64,000 bases of DNA from Phycisphaeraceae bacterium (GTDB lineage: Bacteria; Planctomycetota; Phycisphaerae; Phycisphaerales; UBA1924). The stretch's first letter is position 1. Every line of letters starts with the position of its first letter. A model generated the notes under the pieces. It saw only the letters and a program-made list of their open reading frames with translations. It was not told the DNA's origin and did not search any database. The position numbers and the translations under genes are program-made. Positions 8,778-17,854 of this stretch are shown in pieces. The stretch covers positions 434,001-498,000 of the forward strand of contig JACKHB010000003.1 in assembly GCA_020639195.1 (NCBI GenBank), written 5' to 3'.

Positions 8778-10088
8778 TTAGTCTACGGGCAGCGCATCGC
8801 GATCGACGATGACGGCATCGTCCTCTTCGAACACAACGGGGCGGCCGAACCGCTCGAACGCCCAGTCGTTGATGGCCTCGACCGCCCCGGAGAGCATGAG
8901 GCCGTGGGTTCGTGCGCGCGATTCGGCCTCGTGGCGCGTCCAGCGATCGCGCTGCGAGAGCTCGGCCAAGAGCGTCGCGTATCGGGGCGGAGGCGGGCCC
9001 GGCGGCTCGGGCCCGTCGGGCGTGGCGGGAGCGGCGAGAGCCTCGGGCCCCAGCGGATGCGAGGCGTGGGTGGGAGCCTGGGGTTTGGACTCCTCCTCGC
9101 CGACCATCGCCTGCGCCAGGAGAATCGACACTTCACGCGATGAGTGCATGATGCGTTCGATTGCGACGGGATCGAGCGTCAGCGGCTCGACCGTGTCCGC
9201 GGCCTGGGACTCGGGCGACTCGGCCGGGGATCGATCTTGGGTGGTGGTCGGAATGACTCGCTTGAGGACCTCGGCGAGGTCGGCCACCCTGAGGCCGAGC
9301 AGGCGAGTGCAGCGTTTCAGAAGGGATTGCTCGGATTCGTGCAGGATGCCATCGACGCCGGCGATCGCCACGAGCAGATCGAGCACGGCGGACCGCTGTG
9401 CATCAGAGAGTGACTTTCGTAGCGATGGGCCCACGTCCTGGACGTCCGACGCGTGTTCGACAAGGAGGCTCCGCAGCGATTCGATCCGACGCCGCTCGTG
9501 CGCGTTCAGATCGAACGACCGGGCCAGATGTTCTGAGAGCAGACGGAGTTCATCGGCATCCGGCGGTCCATCGGCCGCGGCGACGGCGGCGCCCAGCCGC
9601 AGGACGCACGAGGCGGCTCGATATCGCTCGGGATCTGCGTGTCCGTCGGAGAGGGGCCTCAAGAGGGCCACGTGCTCTTCGGCGCGCCACGCCACACCTG
9701 TGAGACGGGGATCGGGTTCGAGTTCGACACCGGCGCCTTGGGCGGCCTCCGCGACGCGTGCACACTGGGTGGGCGTGTACCGATCGCGGTCCTCGATTCC
9801 GAGCGCTCGTGCGAGATCGCTTGCTCGCGTGGAGGGAAGCGGACCGGACGACGCGATCGGCTGGAGCACGCCGGCGATTCGCGTGGCATCGGCGGGCGCG
9901 GGCCTCTTTGCGGCGCGGGATCGTGAGCGGCGACCTGGACTCGATCGGCGCGAGCCGCGGCGAGAGGCTCCCGAGCGTCCCGGCGTGCGCGTTGCAGATC
10001 GGGTCAGTCGGCGAAGTTCCGCCCAAGCGCTGATGGCGGCGCCAATGAGAACCAGAAACACCAGGGCGACGATCGAGGCCGGATCCAC
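8778..10088 (-). CDS. Membrane-anchored TerB / TerB-C domain protein
   Basis: About 436 residues from the GTG at 10088, chosen because it puts a transmembrane segment (ASIVALVFLVLIGAAISAW) at the N-terminus and leaves 25 bases after the previous gene; a longer frame would overlap that gene. A basic Arg/Ser-rich linker follows. Two TerB-like helical units carry acidic metal-binding-type motifs (AAVAAADGPPDADE; AIAGVDGILHESE). The C-terminal region (RWTRHEAESRARTHG ... AINDWAFERFGRP) matches the TerB-C domain. TerB proteins bind metal ions and sit at the inner membrane in Ter stress and phage-resistance systems. As first gene of the triad it may be the sensor or membrane tether for the BrxD-like ATPase and helicase (inference). 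Confidence 0.8.
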   Translation of the reverse strand: MDPASIVALVFLVLIGAAISAWAELRRLTRSATRTPGRSGASRRGSRRSSPGRRSRSRAAKRPAPADATRIAGVLQPIASSGPLPSTRASDLARALGIEDRDRYTPTQCARVAEAAQGAGVELEPDPRLTGVAWRAEEHVALLRPLSDGHADPERYRAASCVLRLGAAVAAADGPPDADELRLLSEHLARSFDLNAHERRRIESLRSLLVEHASDVQDVGPSLRKSLSDAQRSAVLDLLVAIAGVDGILHESEQSLLKRCTRLLGLRVADLAEVLKRVIPTTTQDRSPAESPESQAADTVEPLTLDPVAIERIMHSSREVSILLAQAMVGEEESKPQAPTHASHPLGPEALAAPATPDGPEPPGPPPPRYATLLAELSQRDRWTRHEAESRARTHGLMLSGAVEAINDWAFERFGRPVVFEEDDAVIVDRDALPVD

Positions 10089-10113
10089 GGGCGACGATAG
10101 GAGCGGGGCCTGC

Positions 10114-10443
10114 CTACTCGGGCCGGGTCCAACCACTCTCGGCGTCCTTCTCAAGGACGCGGGCGGAGCGTTCGATGCACTCGCGGCAGGCAACAACCGA
10201 CTCATCGTGCGGGCCGACCCAGTGCGGGCCATCGACGGTTCGCAGGCAGAGCACGCATCCGATTCCGGCTCGGGGGCCGATGCCCTCGCCGCGGAGCATC
10301 ACGCTCGCGTACGCGAGCCGGAGGCAGGGGGCGCAGATGAGGCTGCCGCGATGCCCCTCGACCATCGGGCGTTGCTCGGACCAACCGCTGCCGCAGAAAT
10401 CGCACCGGAAGTAGTCGTTGCCTTCTGCCGAGGGATCGTGCAT
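10114..10443 (-). CDS. Small protein with two zinc-finger-like CxxC pairs (ClpX-type finger)
   Basis: 109 residues from the ATG at 10443, which lies 5 bases after the ABC exporter stop with AGGAC just upstream. There are two four-cysteine clusters: FRCDFCGSGWSEQRPMVEG ... LICAPC, which looks like the ClpX zinc-binding domain, and IGCVLC ... VACREC. No enzyme domain. It sits between the exporter and the TerB-BrxD-BrxHI module, with 25 bases to the TerB start, so it is likely co-transcribed with both. A regulatory or adaptor role in protein or nucleic acid binding is plausible but not shown. Confidence 0.65.
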   Translation of the reverse strand: MHDPSAEGNDYFRCDFCGSGWSEQRPMVEGHRGSLICAPCLRLAYASVMLRGEGIGPRAGIGCVLCLRTVDGPHWVGPHDESVVACRECIERSARVLEKDAESGWTRPE

Positions 10444-10448
10444 CTGTC

Positions 10449-12272
10449 CTACGCCAGGCTCACGAGCTGGTGCTGGGCAATGAGGCGATAGGCATCGCAC
10501 CGATCGAGGAGGTCCTCGTGGCGACCGGAATCGACAATGGCGCCCTGATCCATGACCACGATGCGGTCCGCGCCAAGCACGGTGCTGAGCCGGTGGGCGA
10601 CAATGAGGCAGGTGCGACCGAGGGAGAACTCGGACATCGCCTCGGCGATCTTGGCCTCGCTGTCGGCGTCGATCATGCTGGTGGCCTCATCAAGGATGAG
10701 GATGGATGGATCGCGAAGGATGGCGCGAGCGATGGCGATGCGCTGGCGCTGACCGCCGGAAAGGGTGGCGCCCTGCTCGCCGACCATCGCGTCGTAGCCG
10801 CCCGGAATCCTGGTGATGAACTCGTGGGCTCGGGCTCGCTTGGCGGCCTGGACGATCTCTTCTTCGGAAGCGCCTCCCCCCCCGTACGCGATGTTGTCGC
10901 GGATGGAGGCGCGAAACATGACGGTTTCCTGCGTCACGACGCCGATCTGCCGGCGCAGGCTCCGAACCGAGACCTCGGTGATATCGCGCCCGTCGATCAG
11001 CACCCTGCCCGAGTCGGGCTCGAACAGGCGAGGCACAAGCGACAGGAGCGTGGTCTTGCCCGAACCGTTGGGCCCGACCACCGCGATGCGCTCGCCGTGT
11101 TCCACGCGGAGCGAAACGTCTCGAAGCGCCGGCTCGTCCTGCCCCGGATAGGTCAGGCTCACGCCGTCGAACTCGATCGAGTCCCGATGACGTTCGAGGC
11201 GGGGAAGGCGGAAGTCGTGCCCGGGCTCGGGTTTCATCTCCAGGAGTTCGGCGAGGCGCTCCGCGGCCGGCTCCGAGGCCTGGAGTTCGCTGATCACACC
11301 CGCCAGGGGCCTAAGCGACGCCGCGGCGATGAACAACGCGCCCATGGTGAGCAGAAATGTGGTCGTGCCGATCGTCCCCTCGAGGATGAAGCGGCTGGCG
11401 ACGATGACGATGCTCCCGAGGGCCAGAAGAGCCATGGCCTCATTGAGAGGGCTCGAGAGCACGCGGTAGGTGCGTGCCTTGAGCGTCTGCCGGGTGGCCT
11501 CCTTGTTGATCCGGTGGAACCGGCCGCACTCGTAGCGCTCGGCGGTGTAGACCTTCACGACCCGCAGACCGCGCATCGCCTCTCCGGCAGAGGCGTAGAG
11601 GTCGGCCTGGCTCTCGAGGGCGCGGCGAGAGGCCCGCCGGACGGTCTGCCCGACGCTGCGGATCACGAAGGCGAGAACGGGCGCGACGACCATTGCGATC
11701 AGAGTGAGCTTCCAATGGAAGAGCAGCGCAGCGCCCAGCGCGGCCACGCCCTTGGCCGTCTGCGCCACGGCCTTCGACATGAGCGCCGTGAATCCTCCGG
11801 CGAGTTGGGCCGAGTCGTTGACGATCCGGCTGATGGCGTCGTTCGTGCCGGAGGCCACGACGTCCTTGAGCGGCAGCCGGATCACACGATGGAACGCGCG
11901 GCGGCGGATGTCGGCGATGGTGCGATGGACGACCTGGATGGACAGCCACTGGTGCAGGAAGGCGACGGTCTCGCTGAAGAGCGTCAGGAGCGCCATCGCA
12001 ACGACGATGATCACGATGGCGAGGTACCGCCCGGAGGGAAGCACGTTGACGACCCACTGCGGGATGGCCACGGGCAGGTGGCCGCCCTGGTTCAGCGACT
12101 GCGCCATCGTCGGCAGGTCATGGCCGTTGCCAAGGACATTGTCGAGGACGGGATACGCCGCGAGCAGGCCGACTCCCAGGCCAAGACCCGAGAGCACGGC
12201 GCACGTCATGCCCAGAGCGAGCTTCGCCCGGTATCGAAGCATCTGTCTGGCAAACGCCCAGAAGGGCTTCAT
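10449..12272 (-). CDS. MsbA-like ABC exporter (fused permease and ATPase)
   Basis: About 607 residues from the ATG at 12272 (MKPFWAFARQML). An upstream in-frame ATG at 12308 is possible. The N-terminal half holds the six-helix exporter domain. The C-terminal ATPase has Walker A GPNGSGKTT, signature LSGGQRQRIAIARAI, Walker B SILILDEATS and the switch histidine in IVAHRLSTV. The class exports lipids, glycolipids or peptides across the inner membrane as a homodimer; lipid A-type flippase is the usual guess, but the substrate is unknown here. The zinc-finger gene follows 5 bases after the stop, tying the exporter to the TerB-BrxD-BrxHI run at least in transcription. Confidence 0.88.
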   Translation of the reverse strand: MKPFWAFARQMLRYRAKLALGMTCAVLSGLGLGVGLLAAYPVLDNVLGNGHDLPTMAQSLNQGGHLPVAIPQWVVNVLPSGRYLAIVIIVVAMALLTLFSETVAFLHQWLSIQVVHRTIADIRRRAFHRVIRLPLKDVVASGTNDAISRIVNDSAQLAGGFTALMSKAVAQTAKGVAALGAALLFHWKLTLIAMVVAPVLAFVIRSVGQTVRRASRRALESQADLYASAGEAMRGLRVVKVYTAERYECGRFHRINKEATRQTLKARTYRVLSSPLNEAMALLALGSIVIVASRFILEGTIGTTTFLLTMGALFIAAASLRPLAGVISELQASEPAAERLAELLEMKPEPGHDFRLPRLERHRDSIEFDGVSLTYPGQDEPALRDVSLRVEHGERIAVVGPNGSGKTTLLSLVPRLFEPDSGRVLIDGRDITEVSVRSLRRQIGVVTQETVMFRASIRDNIAYGGGGASEEEIVQAAKRARAHEFITRIPGGYDAMVGEQGATLSGGQRQRIAIARAILRDPSILILDEATSMIDADSEAKIAEAMSEFSLGRTCLIVAHRLSTVLGADRIVVMDQGAIVDSGRHEDLLDRCDAYRLIAQHQLVSLA

Positions 12273-12325
12273 GGTGAATTCCACGCGAGACGGGTGATCA
12301 TTGGCCAACGGGGCCGGAATGCAAA

Positions 12326-12352
12326 GCCGGCCCCACCCGAGGCGGGGCCGGC
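12326..12352 (-). terminator. Rho-independent-type terminator of the cyclophilin gene
   Basis: A perfect 9-pair stem, GCCGGCCCC / GGGGCCGGC, with a 9-base loop. Read on the minus strand it is followed by TTTGCATT. It sits 25 bases after the cyclophilin stop. An alternative stem (GGGGCCGG / CCGGCCCC at 12310-12334) competes for the same bases. Confidence 0.55.
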
Positions 12353-12377
12353 GCGAGAGCCGAGGTCATTCCGAAGA

Positions 12378-14681
12378 TCAGCTTCCCGAACCCGGATCGA
12401 AGATCGGATCGTCCAGATCGGTGATGTCCGAGTCGAGCATCCCGGCGCTTGCGATCTCTCGGATGAGATCGTTGCCCGATCCGGAATCGATGCGGGACAG
12501 CGACGCAACCAGCGGCGCGGGAGTGCCGAGGATGGCGCCGCGGACCGTGACGCTGAACTGCTGGAATTCAACGCCGGCGTTCGCCTTGGCCAGCACTGCC
12601 GCAACCGAGGCGGCGGAGACGTCCGTCCGGCCGAGCGCCAACAGCGAGATCGTGCTGCTGGAGATGACGGTGCCGTCGGAGAATCGGAAGTCGAGCACCA
12701 CGTCGAGGCCCGAATTGGCGAAGGGATTGAAGACCGAGATGCGGTCGGAGAAGTTGGGCGATCCTGGAACGAGGCGGACATCGGCGAAGTGGACGATGGA
12801 AGATGCCCGCGCGTCGAACATGAACGCGCGGCGGGTCCGGTTGCCGGTGATGCCGCCGCGGACGGACGCCTCCAGAGCCACCGGAGTCGTGGAGTTGAAC
12901 CGGAGGGTGAACACCTCGCCGGTGGGGATGGTCGGGAACACGTTGGCCAGATCCACGGAAGCACGAGAGTTCGCGGTCATGATGAACTGGGGCGGAGTGA
13001 CCGAGAGGAACGTGCCGTTGGAGCGGAACGCGACGAGAGTGATCACGGCGACGCTGTTGGTGGCGTTGAGCGCCGTCACGAAGGAAGAAGCGGTGGCGGG
13101 GATGGACACGCCCGCCGCCGCGCCCTCGATGGCGGCCCCGGGCTGACCCAGGACACCCTCGGCCTCCGGATCGTTCTGTCCGCCGTTGACGGGGCGATAG
13201 GCGCTCAGGCCGACAACGATGGGCGTCGTGGCCGTGACCCGCGCGCTCACCTGTGTGCCAGCGGGCTGATTCTCGAGGAATGTTGCGACGTTGTCCCAGA
13301 TCTCGAGTCCGCCGCGCCGATAGGCCTCGAGGTCGAATGTGCGGGTGAACGAGCCGAAGCTCGAGCCGAAGAACCGGACCGTGACGGTTGTGTCCTCATC
13401 GCCGATGTTCTGCCAGACCAGGTACGGCAGATCGGTGTTGCCGATGGGAATGCTCGGGAAATCCCATGTCGTGGAGCGTTCCAGGAGTCCGGTCTGGTAC
13501 GAGCCGGAATCGCCGAGGGTGTCGCCGAAATCGAGGTGCGTGAACGACGCGGCCACGGGGCGCGCGTCGTCGGGGTCGGCGGTAACCGGGGGGGGGGCGG
13601 GCGCTTCGGCGGCGGTGTACACCTCGATCGCGTAGGGAGTGATGGGGCGCACCAGGCTGTCCGCGGGGGTGAGCGGGTCGTGCAGGACGACCTGCAGAGA
13701 TTCGTTCGCGTTGACGACTCCCGAGAAGATGACTTCCTCGCGCACACCTCGCTCGTAGCGGACCACGACCTGGGCGACCACTTCGAAGTCGTTCGAGTTC
13801 TCGAGGGACAGGGTCTCGTACGTCTTGGGCGAGCGGAAGCCCTCGGGAATCGCGACGAGCTCGTCGAAGTAGCCGAAATCGCCCTCGGGCTTCACGAGTT
13901 GGGCGTTGAGGATCTCGACCTCATCGCCATCGGCAAAGGTGCCGTCGAAGCTCGGATTCACCGGGAATCCGCCGGAGGAAAACCCATTGGAACCGAAGGC
14001 GGTGTTGCCAAACGCCGGCATTCCCGTGTCGACCGTCGTCAGGAAGCCCCCGCCGGTGCGGAACAGGAGGTTGCCGGAACGATCGACCAACTGGTCCTCC
14101 AGCGCATCGTCGTTGCGAAGATCCTCGATGTCGAGAGCGACGATGTTCTGAACCACGGTCCACGACGCGTTGGTGATCACTCGCCCGAACACCGTGAACC
14201 CGCCGGAGTTCCCGGGGTTGTCCAGTCCGGGGTTGTTCACGAGGTTGAAGAAGAACTGGCTGGTGGCGCTGTCGGGATCGCTGGACTTCGCCATCGCGAT
14301 CGTGCGAGCCAGGTTGGACCTGCCAAACTCGTTGACAATCGGGCCGAGGTCTTCGGCGAAGATGCCCTGGAGGCCGAGATCGGGCGTGTAGGCGAAGCCG
14401 CCGCCCTGAAGGACGAATCCCGGCTGACTGCGGTGGAACAGGCTCTCGCCGTAGAGACCCCTGTTGACGTACTCGATGAAGTTGTCGACCGTGCCGGGAG
14501 CGTCCTGCGGGAACAGCTCGATGTAAATGTCTCCGAGGTCGGTCTCGAGCACGACCACCGGATTCGTGGGCGTCTCGAGGTCGGAGATCGTGGGCAGCCC
14601 GTCGATGACGGCCAGAACCAAACGCGGCTCGAGCGGCTCCATCGAAACGGGGCTGTGGGTACGAGCACGGGGCGTGATCAT
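12378..14681 (-). CDS. Secreted cyclophilin-type peptidyl-prolyl isomerase with LEPR-XLL N-terminus
   Basis: The protein has 767 residues. Near the N-terminus is MEPLEPRLVLA, the LEPR-XLL signature found at the start of large secreted planctomycete proteins. Residues from about 40 to 200 are a cyclophilin domain: VVLETDLGDIYIELFPQDAP, GTVDNFIEYVN, FHRSQPGFVLQGGGF and the SQFFFNLVNN core, with catalytic-type Arg in FHR. The remaining 500 or so residues are repeated Ig-like beta-rich units (for example SSTISLLALGRTDVSAASVA). Proline isomerisation outside the cytoplasm, perhaps for folding of surface proteins, is the likely function. A GAGGAG ribosome site precedes the ATG. The gene is monocistronic and divergent from the glycosyltransferase operon. 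Confidence 0.82.
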   Translation of the reverse strand: MITPRARTHSPVSMEPLEPRLVLAVIDGLPTISDLETPTNPVVVLETDLGDIYIELFPQDAPGTVDNFIEYVNRGLYGESLFHRSQPGFVLQGGGFAYTPDLGLQGIFAEDLGPIVNEFGRSNLARTIAMAKSSDPDSATSQFFFNLVNNPGLDNPGNSGGFTVFGRVITNASWTVVQNIVALDIEDLRNDDALEDQLVDRSGNLLFRTGGGFLTTVDTGMPAFGNTAFGSNGFSSGGFPVNPSFDGTFADGDEVEILNAQLVKPEGDFGYFDELVAIPEGFRSPKTYETLSLENSNDFEVVAQVVVRYERGVREEVIFSGVVNANESLQVVLHDPLTPADSLVRPITPYAIEVYTAAEAPAPPPVTADPDDARPVAASFTHLDFGDTLGDSGSYQTGLLERSTTWDFPSIPIGNTDLPYLVWQNIGDEDTTVTVRFFGSSFGSFTRTFDLEAYRRGGLEIWDNVATFLENQPAGTQVSARVTATTPIVVGLSAYRPVNGGQNDPEAEGVLGQPGAAIEGAAAGVSIPATASSFVTALNATNSVAVITLVAFRSNGTFLSVTPPQFIMTANSRASVDLANVFPTIPTGEVFTLRFNSTTPVALEASVRGGITGNRTRRAFMFDARASSIVHFADVRLVPGSPNFSDRISVFNPFANSGLDVVLDFRFSDGTVISSSTISLLALGRTDVSAASVAAVLAKANAGVEFQQFSVTVRGAILGTPAPLVASLSRIDSGSGNDLIREIASAGMLDSDITDLDDPIFDPGSGS

Positions 14682-14889
14682 GTTCAGATCGCTCCTCTGG
14701 GTACTGGTGGGTCAGGCTTGCCGAGCAGCCTCTCCCGCGAGGGGATCGCGGGAACTCCGGTGGCGCCCCGGGCGGGGGTCGCGGGTGATGATACCACATA
14801 CCGGACGGGTGAGTCCGGGTCGTGGGGAGGGGGGACCGCTACCATGCGGGCCAGTGAAATCCGCCTCCACACGATCGTCGCCCGGCGCC

Positions 14890-16407
14890 ATGACCGAGCC
14901 CAAGCCCTTGGGGTCTCCCGGGAATCGGGCGGTTCGCAGGGTGACCTCCGTGTCCCCGTGCTTCAACGCGCCGCGAGACATCGAGCAGCTCTACCAGGAC
15001 CTGGCGGCCCTCGATCTAACCCTTCCCGGCGGGGGCACGATCGAGCTGTCGGTCATCGTGGTTGACAACGCCTCGAATGAGCCGATCTCGGCGATCGCAC
15101 CACCGCCGGGGCTTCGGGTGACCGTGGTTCGGCTCGACAGCAACACGGGTGGATCCGGCGGATACAACGCAGGAATGGCCCGGGCCGTGCTTGACGGGCG
15201 GTCCGGCCGGGAGCCCCCGGAGTTCGTGTGGTTGCTGGATTCCGACGCCCGGCCGGATTCGGCGGCGTTGGTCGCGCTCATCCGCGCCATGGACGCCCGT
15301 CCGGGTTATGTCCTGATGGGCTCGTCGATCGCCCGTCCCATCGATGGCACGGTCTTCGAGATCGGCGGGCGTGTCGACCGCTTTCTCGGCCAATACCACC
15401 CGTGCTACGGCGAGCATCGCCGGCCGCCGGGCAGGATCGTGGACGTGCAATACGCCGCGGCGTGCTCGGCTCTGGTACGTCGCGAGGCCATCGAGACGGT
15501 CGGGCTCTTCCCCGACGTGTTCCTCAACGGGGACGATGTCGAATGGAGCATCAGGCTGGCCCGCGAAACGGGCATGAAGGTTGGGGCTTGCGTCGACTCG
15601 GTCGTCCGCCACCCCCAGATGAAGTTCGGTCCGACGCTGGTGCGGTACTTCATCTCGCGCAACGCCTTCGGGCCGATCAATGCGCTTCGTCTTGGGCCTC
15701 GGGTGCGGCTTTTCCGCGCCATCCGGGAGGTTCCAAGAGGGCTCGCTCAGGCGATGATCGGGCGCGACGATCTCGCTGAACTGCACATCCGTGGGCTGGA
15801 GGACGCCGCGAGGGGAAGCTTGTGGGGCAAAGGCTCGGCGGGGGACGTCCCGCTTGACCGATTCGAGACCTTTGATGCGTTGCCCGACCGATTGGGACCC
15901 CTCCTTGATGACATCAAGACTCGCCAGGTGTGGCTGCACGGTCGAGTGAGGCTTGAGGCCTCCGCCGCGAGGGAGTTGGAGGCTGCACTGGACAGGCTCG
16001 GGCTCGAGGCGCCGCCGATTCCCCGCGGCGAGTACATCATGGAGCACGAGCGCTTCTACACGGGCCTGCGCCGTGCGGTGTGGCGACTGATCCGCGGCCC
16101 AAAGAAGCGGGTGGCGATCATCCCCGTGCGCGGGCGGCCGAACGCCTGGTGTCGCGGGCTGATCCAGGTCGAGGTGACCCCTACGTCGTTCATCATTCGA
16201 CGGGCGAATCGGCGTCGCATGCTCGGACGGGTTGTGGCCCTGGGCTCCCGGGGCCTGTGGGCCGCGTTGCGAATCACGCTTCGGCCGGCCCCGCGTTCGA
16301 GTTCTGAGCGTCTGCGGCGGGTGGAGGACTATGCCGAGGCCGTTGGCCACCGCGAAGCGCACGTACGGATCGATGGGACCTCGGCTCCGCTCGCCGCCGC
16401 GTCATGA
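14890..16407 (+). CDS. Family 2 glycosyltransferase, GlfT2/galactofuranosyltransferase-like
   Basis: 505 residues from the ATG at 14890 (MTEPKPLG), chosen because the GT-A fold begins shortly after (VTSVSPCFNAPRDIEQLY). Nucleotide-sugar motifs: VVDNASNEP, LDSNTGGSGGYNAGMARA, DSD-type metal site in VWLLDSDARPD, and the acceptor-side FLNGDDVEWSIRL with a downstream VRHPQ. This resembles galactofuranosyl- and rhamnosyl-transferases. The C-terminal 180 residues have no recognised domain. It overlaps the next glycosyltransferase by ATGA, and a third gene (EamA) overlaps in the same way. Likely role: cell-surface polysaccharide or glycolipid assembly. The short upstream region contains the divergent promoters for this operon and the cyclophilin. 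Confidence 0.8.
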   Translation: MTEPKPLGSPGNRAVRRVTSVSPCFNAPRDIEQLYQDLAALDLTLPGGGTIELSVIVVDNASNEPISAIAPPPGLRVTVVRLDSNTGGSGGYNAGMARAVLDGRSGREPPEFVWLLDSDARPDSAALVALIRAMDARPGYVLMGSSIARPIDGTVFEIGGRVDRFLGQYHPCYGEHRRPPGRIVDVQYAAACSALVRREAIETVGLFPDVFLNGDDVEWSIRLARETGMKVGACVDSVVRHPQMKFGPTLVRYFISRNAFGPINALRLGPRVRLFRAIREVPRGLAQAMIGRDDLAELHIRGLEDAARGSLWGKGSAGDVPLDRFETFDALPDRLGPLLDDIKTRQVWLHGRVRLEASAARELEAALDRLGLEAPPIPRGEYIMEHERFYTGLRRAVWRLIRGPKKRVAIIPVRGRPNAWCRGLIQVEVTPTSFIIRRANRRRMLGRVVALGSRGLWAALRITLRPAPRSSSERLRRVEDYAEAVGHREAHVRIDGTSAPLAAAS

Positions 16408-17351
16408 TCGACGAGAGGTCGCTCTCGGTCGTCGTTCTGAGCTTCAATCGACGAGAAGCGCTGCGTCGGACGCTGCGAGAGCTGTCGTCCTGCGAAGGGG
16501 CGGGCGCAGAGCTGATCGTGGTGGACAACGGATCGGGAGACCGCTCGGCGGAGATGGTCCGGAACGAGTTCCCCGGCGCGCGGCTTGTCGCGTTGGAGCA
16601 CAACGTCGGCGTCGCCGGCTTCAACCGCGGCGTGGATCATGCCACCCGCGACATCGTCCTGATACTCGATGACGACGCCTGGCCGACGCCCGGAGCCATC
16701 GCCCGCTCGCTGGCCCTCTTCCAGGAGGAGGCCGGGCTGGGCGGACTCATGCTGCACCGGCGGCATCCGGGCACGGGCCGATTCGAGTGGCCGTTCGAGT
16801 GCGTCGACGAGCCCCGACGCTCGTGGCCCGACATGGGCTGCGCCAACATGGTCCGCGCAGAAGTGTGGCGAACGGTGGGGGGGTACGAGGAGGCCTTCTT
16901 CCTGTACCGCAACGACACGGACCTCGCGCTCAAGATCCTGGGAGCTGGATTCGATGTCGCGTTCGATCCCGAACTCCTCGCGTGGCACGACAGTCCCGCC
17001 GTGGACCGCAAGACACCCCGATGGTTCGAGTGGTCCACGCGCAATTGGGTGTGGATGTGCCGTCGGCACGCACGCGGCCGGACGCGTTGGGCCGGTGTGC
17101 TGATGGGCTGGGCGTGGGCGCATCGCCTCGCCGCGTGGAGTCCGCGCCGACACCTCAAGGCGTTCAAGGGCGGCGTGGCAGGCCTGGCGCGCTCCGCGCC
17201 GCCTCTACCCGACACCGTGCGCCAAGACGAGACCGGCCTGCGGCGGTTGCTCCGTCTGAAGCGAACGCTGCGTGGAAATCGGAGCGCCGCGACTCGCCGA
17301 GCGATCGCGGCGCGAGGGGATCGATTCGTGCGAGAACGGAGCGTGCGATGA
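16404..17351 (+). CDS. Family 2 glycosyltransferase
   Basis: 315 residues, GT-A fold: SVVVLSFNRREALRRTLREL, LIVVDNGSGD, metal-binding DDD in LILDDDAWP, and the catalytic-side FFLYRNDTDLALKILGAG followed by AWHDSP. Start and previous stop share ATGA, so translation is coupled to the first glycosyltransferase. The C-terminus has a strongly basic tail (RLKRTLRGNRSAATRR), perhaps for membrane-surface contact. Probably adds a second sugar in the same glycan pathway. Donor and acceptor cannot be told from sequence. Confidence 0.82.
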   Translation: MIDERSLSVVVLSFNRREALRRTLRELSSCEGAGAELIVVDNGSGDRSAEMVRNEFPGARLVALEHNVGVAGFNRGVDHATRDIVLILDDDAWPTPGAIARSLALFQEEAGLGGLMLHRRHPGTGRFEWPFECVDEPRRSWPDMGCANMVRAEVWRTVGGYEEAFFLYRNDTDLALKILGAGFDVAFDPELLAWHDSPAVDRKTPRWFEWSTRNWVWMCRRHARGRTRWAGVLMGWAWAHRLAAWSPRRHLKAFKGGVAGLARSAPPLPDTVRQDETGLRRLLRLKRTLRGNRSAATRRAIAARGDRFVRERSVR

Positions 17352-17851
17352 AGGGCGTGCTGCTTGCGCTGGGTGCGGGGTTGTGCTGGGGCGTTGGGGA
17401 GTTGTGCACCAAGAGCGTGCTTCACACCCACAAAGTCGGTCCCATCACGGCCATCACAGTCCGATCAACAGTCGCGCTGCCGGTGCTTTGGCTGGCATAC
17501 GCGATCGCCGTGCACTGGCTGGAAGCCGAGCCTCGAGAGTGGATGAGAGCAGGTGCGCCGACGATCTTGAAGCTCGTGCTCGGCTCGGGACTGGTTGCGG
17601 GGGCCGCGGCGATGGTGCTGTTCTACGCAGCCCTGCACGTGGGCGAGATCTCGCGGATCAAACCGATCGCCTTCGCCACGGCGCCGGCCGTGGCGGTTGT
17701 GCTGGGCTGGCTGGTGCTGCGAGAGTCGATGACGCTGGCCAAGGCGATCGGAGTCCTGCTGATTCTCAGCGGGGTCGTCGTGCTGACGGGCGGAGGCAGG
17801 CCGACAGCGCAGAGCCCGGCGTCGGATCACGCGGAACGCGGACACTCGTAG
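17348..17851 (+). CDS. Half-size EamA/DMT-type membrane protein
   Basis: 167 residues with four to five hydrophobic helices and one EamA repeat: MKGVLLALGAGLCWGVGEL at the start, and RIKPIAFATAPAVAVVLGW and LRESMTLAKAIGVLLILSG near the end. Full EamA transporters have ten helices and two repeats, so this is a half-size unit that would work as a dimer, like EmrE-type or undecaprenyl-phosphate-sugar flippase (ArnE/F-like) proteins. Coupled by ATGA overlap to the glycosyltransferase pair, which supports a role in moving a lipid-linked sugar across the membrane (inference). Confidence 0.75.
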   Translation: MKGVLLALGAGLCWGVGELCTKSVLHTHKVGPITAITVRSTVALPVLWLAYAIAVHWLEAEPREWMRAGAPTILKLVLGSGLVAGAAAMVLFYAALHVGEISRIKPIAFATAPAVAVVLGWLVLRESMTLAKAIGVLLILSGVVVLTGGGRPTAQSPASDHAERGHS

Positions 17852-17854
17852 GGA

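Noticed and set aside
10470..15065. A very long plus-strand open frame (about 1500 codons) across the exporter and cyclophilin genes
   Set aside because: It is the antisense shadow of two genuine minus-strand genes: composition is Arg/Gly/Asp/Glu-rich without domains, while the minus strand shows complete ABC and cyclophilin motifs. Long shadows are expected in GC-rich DNA.
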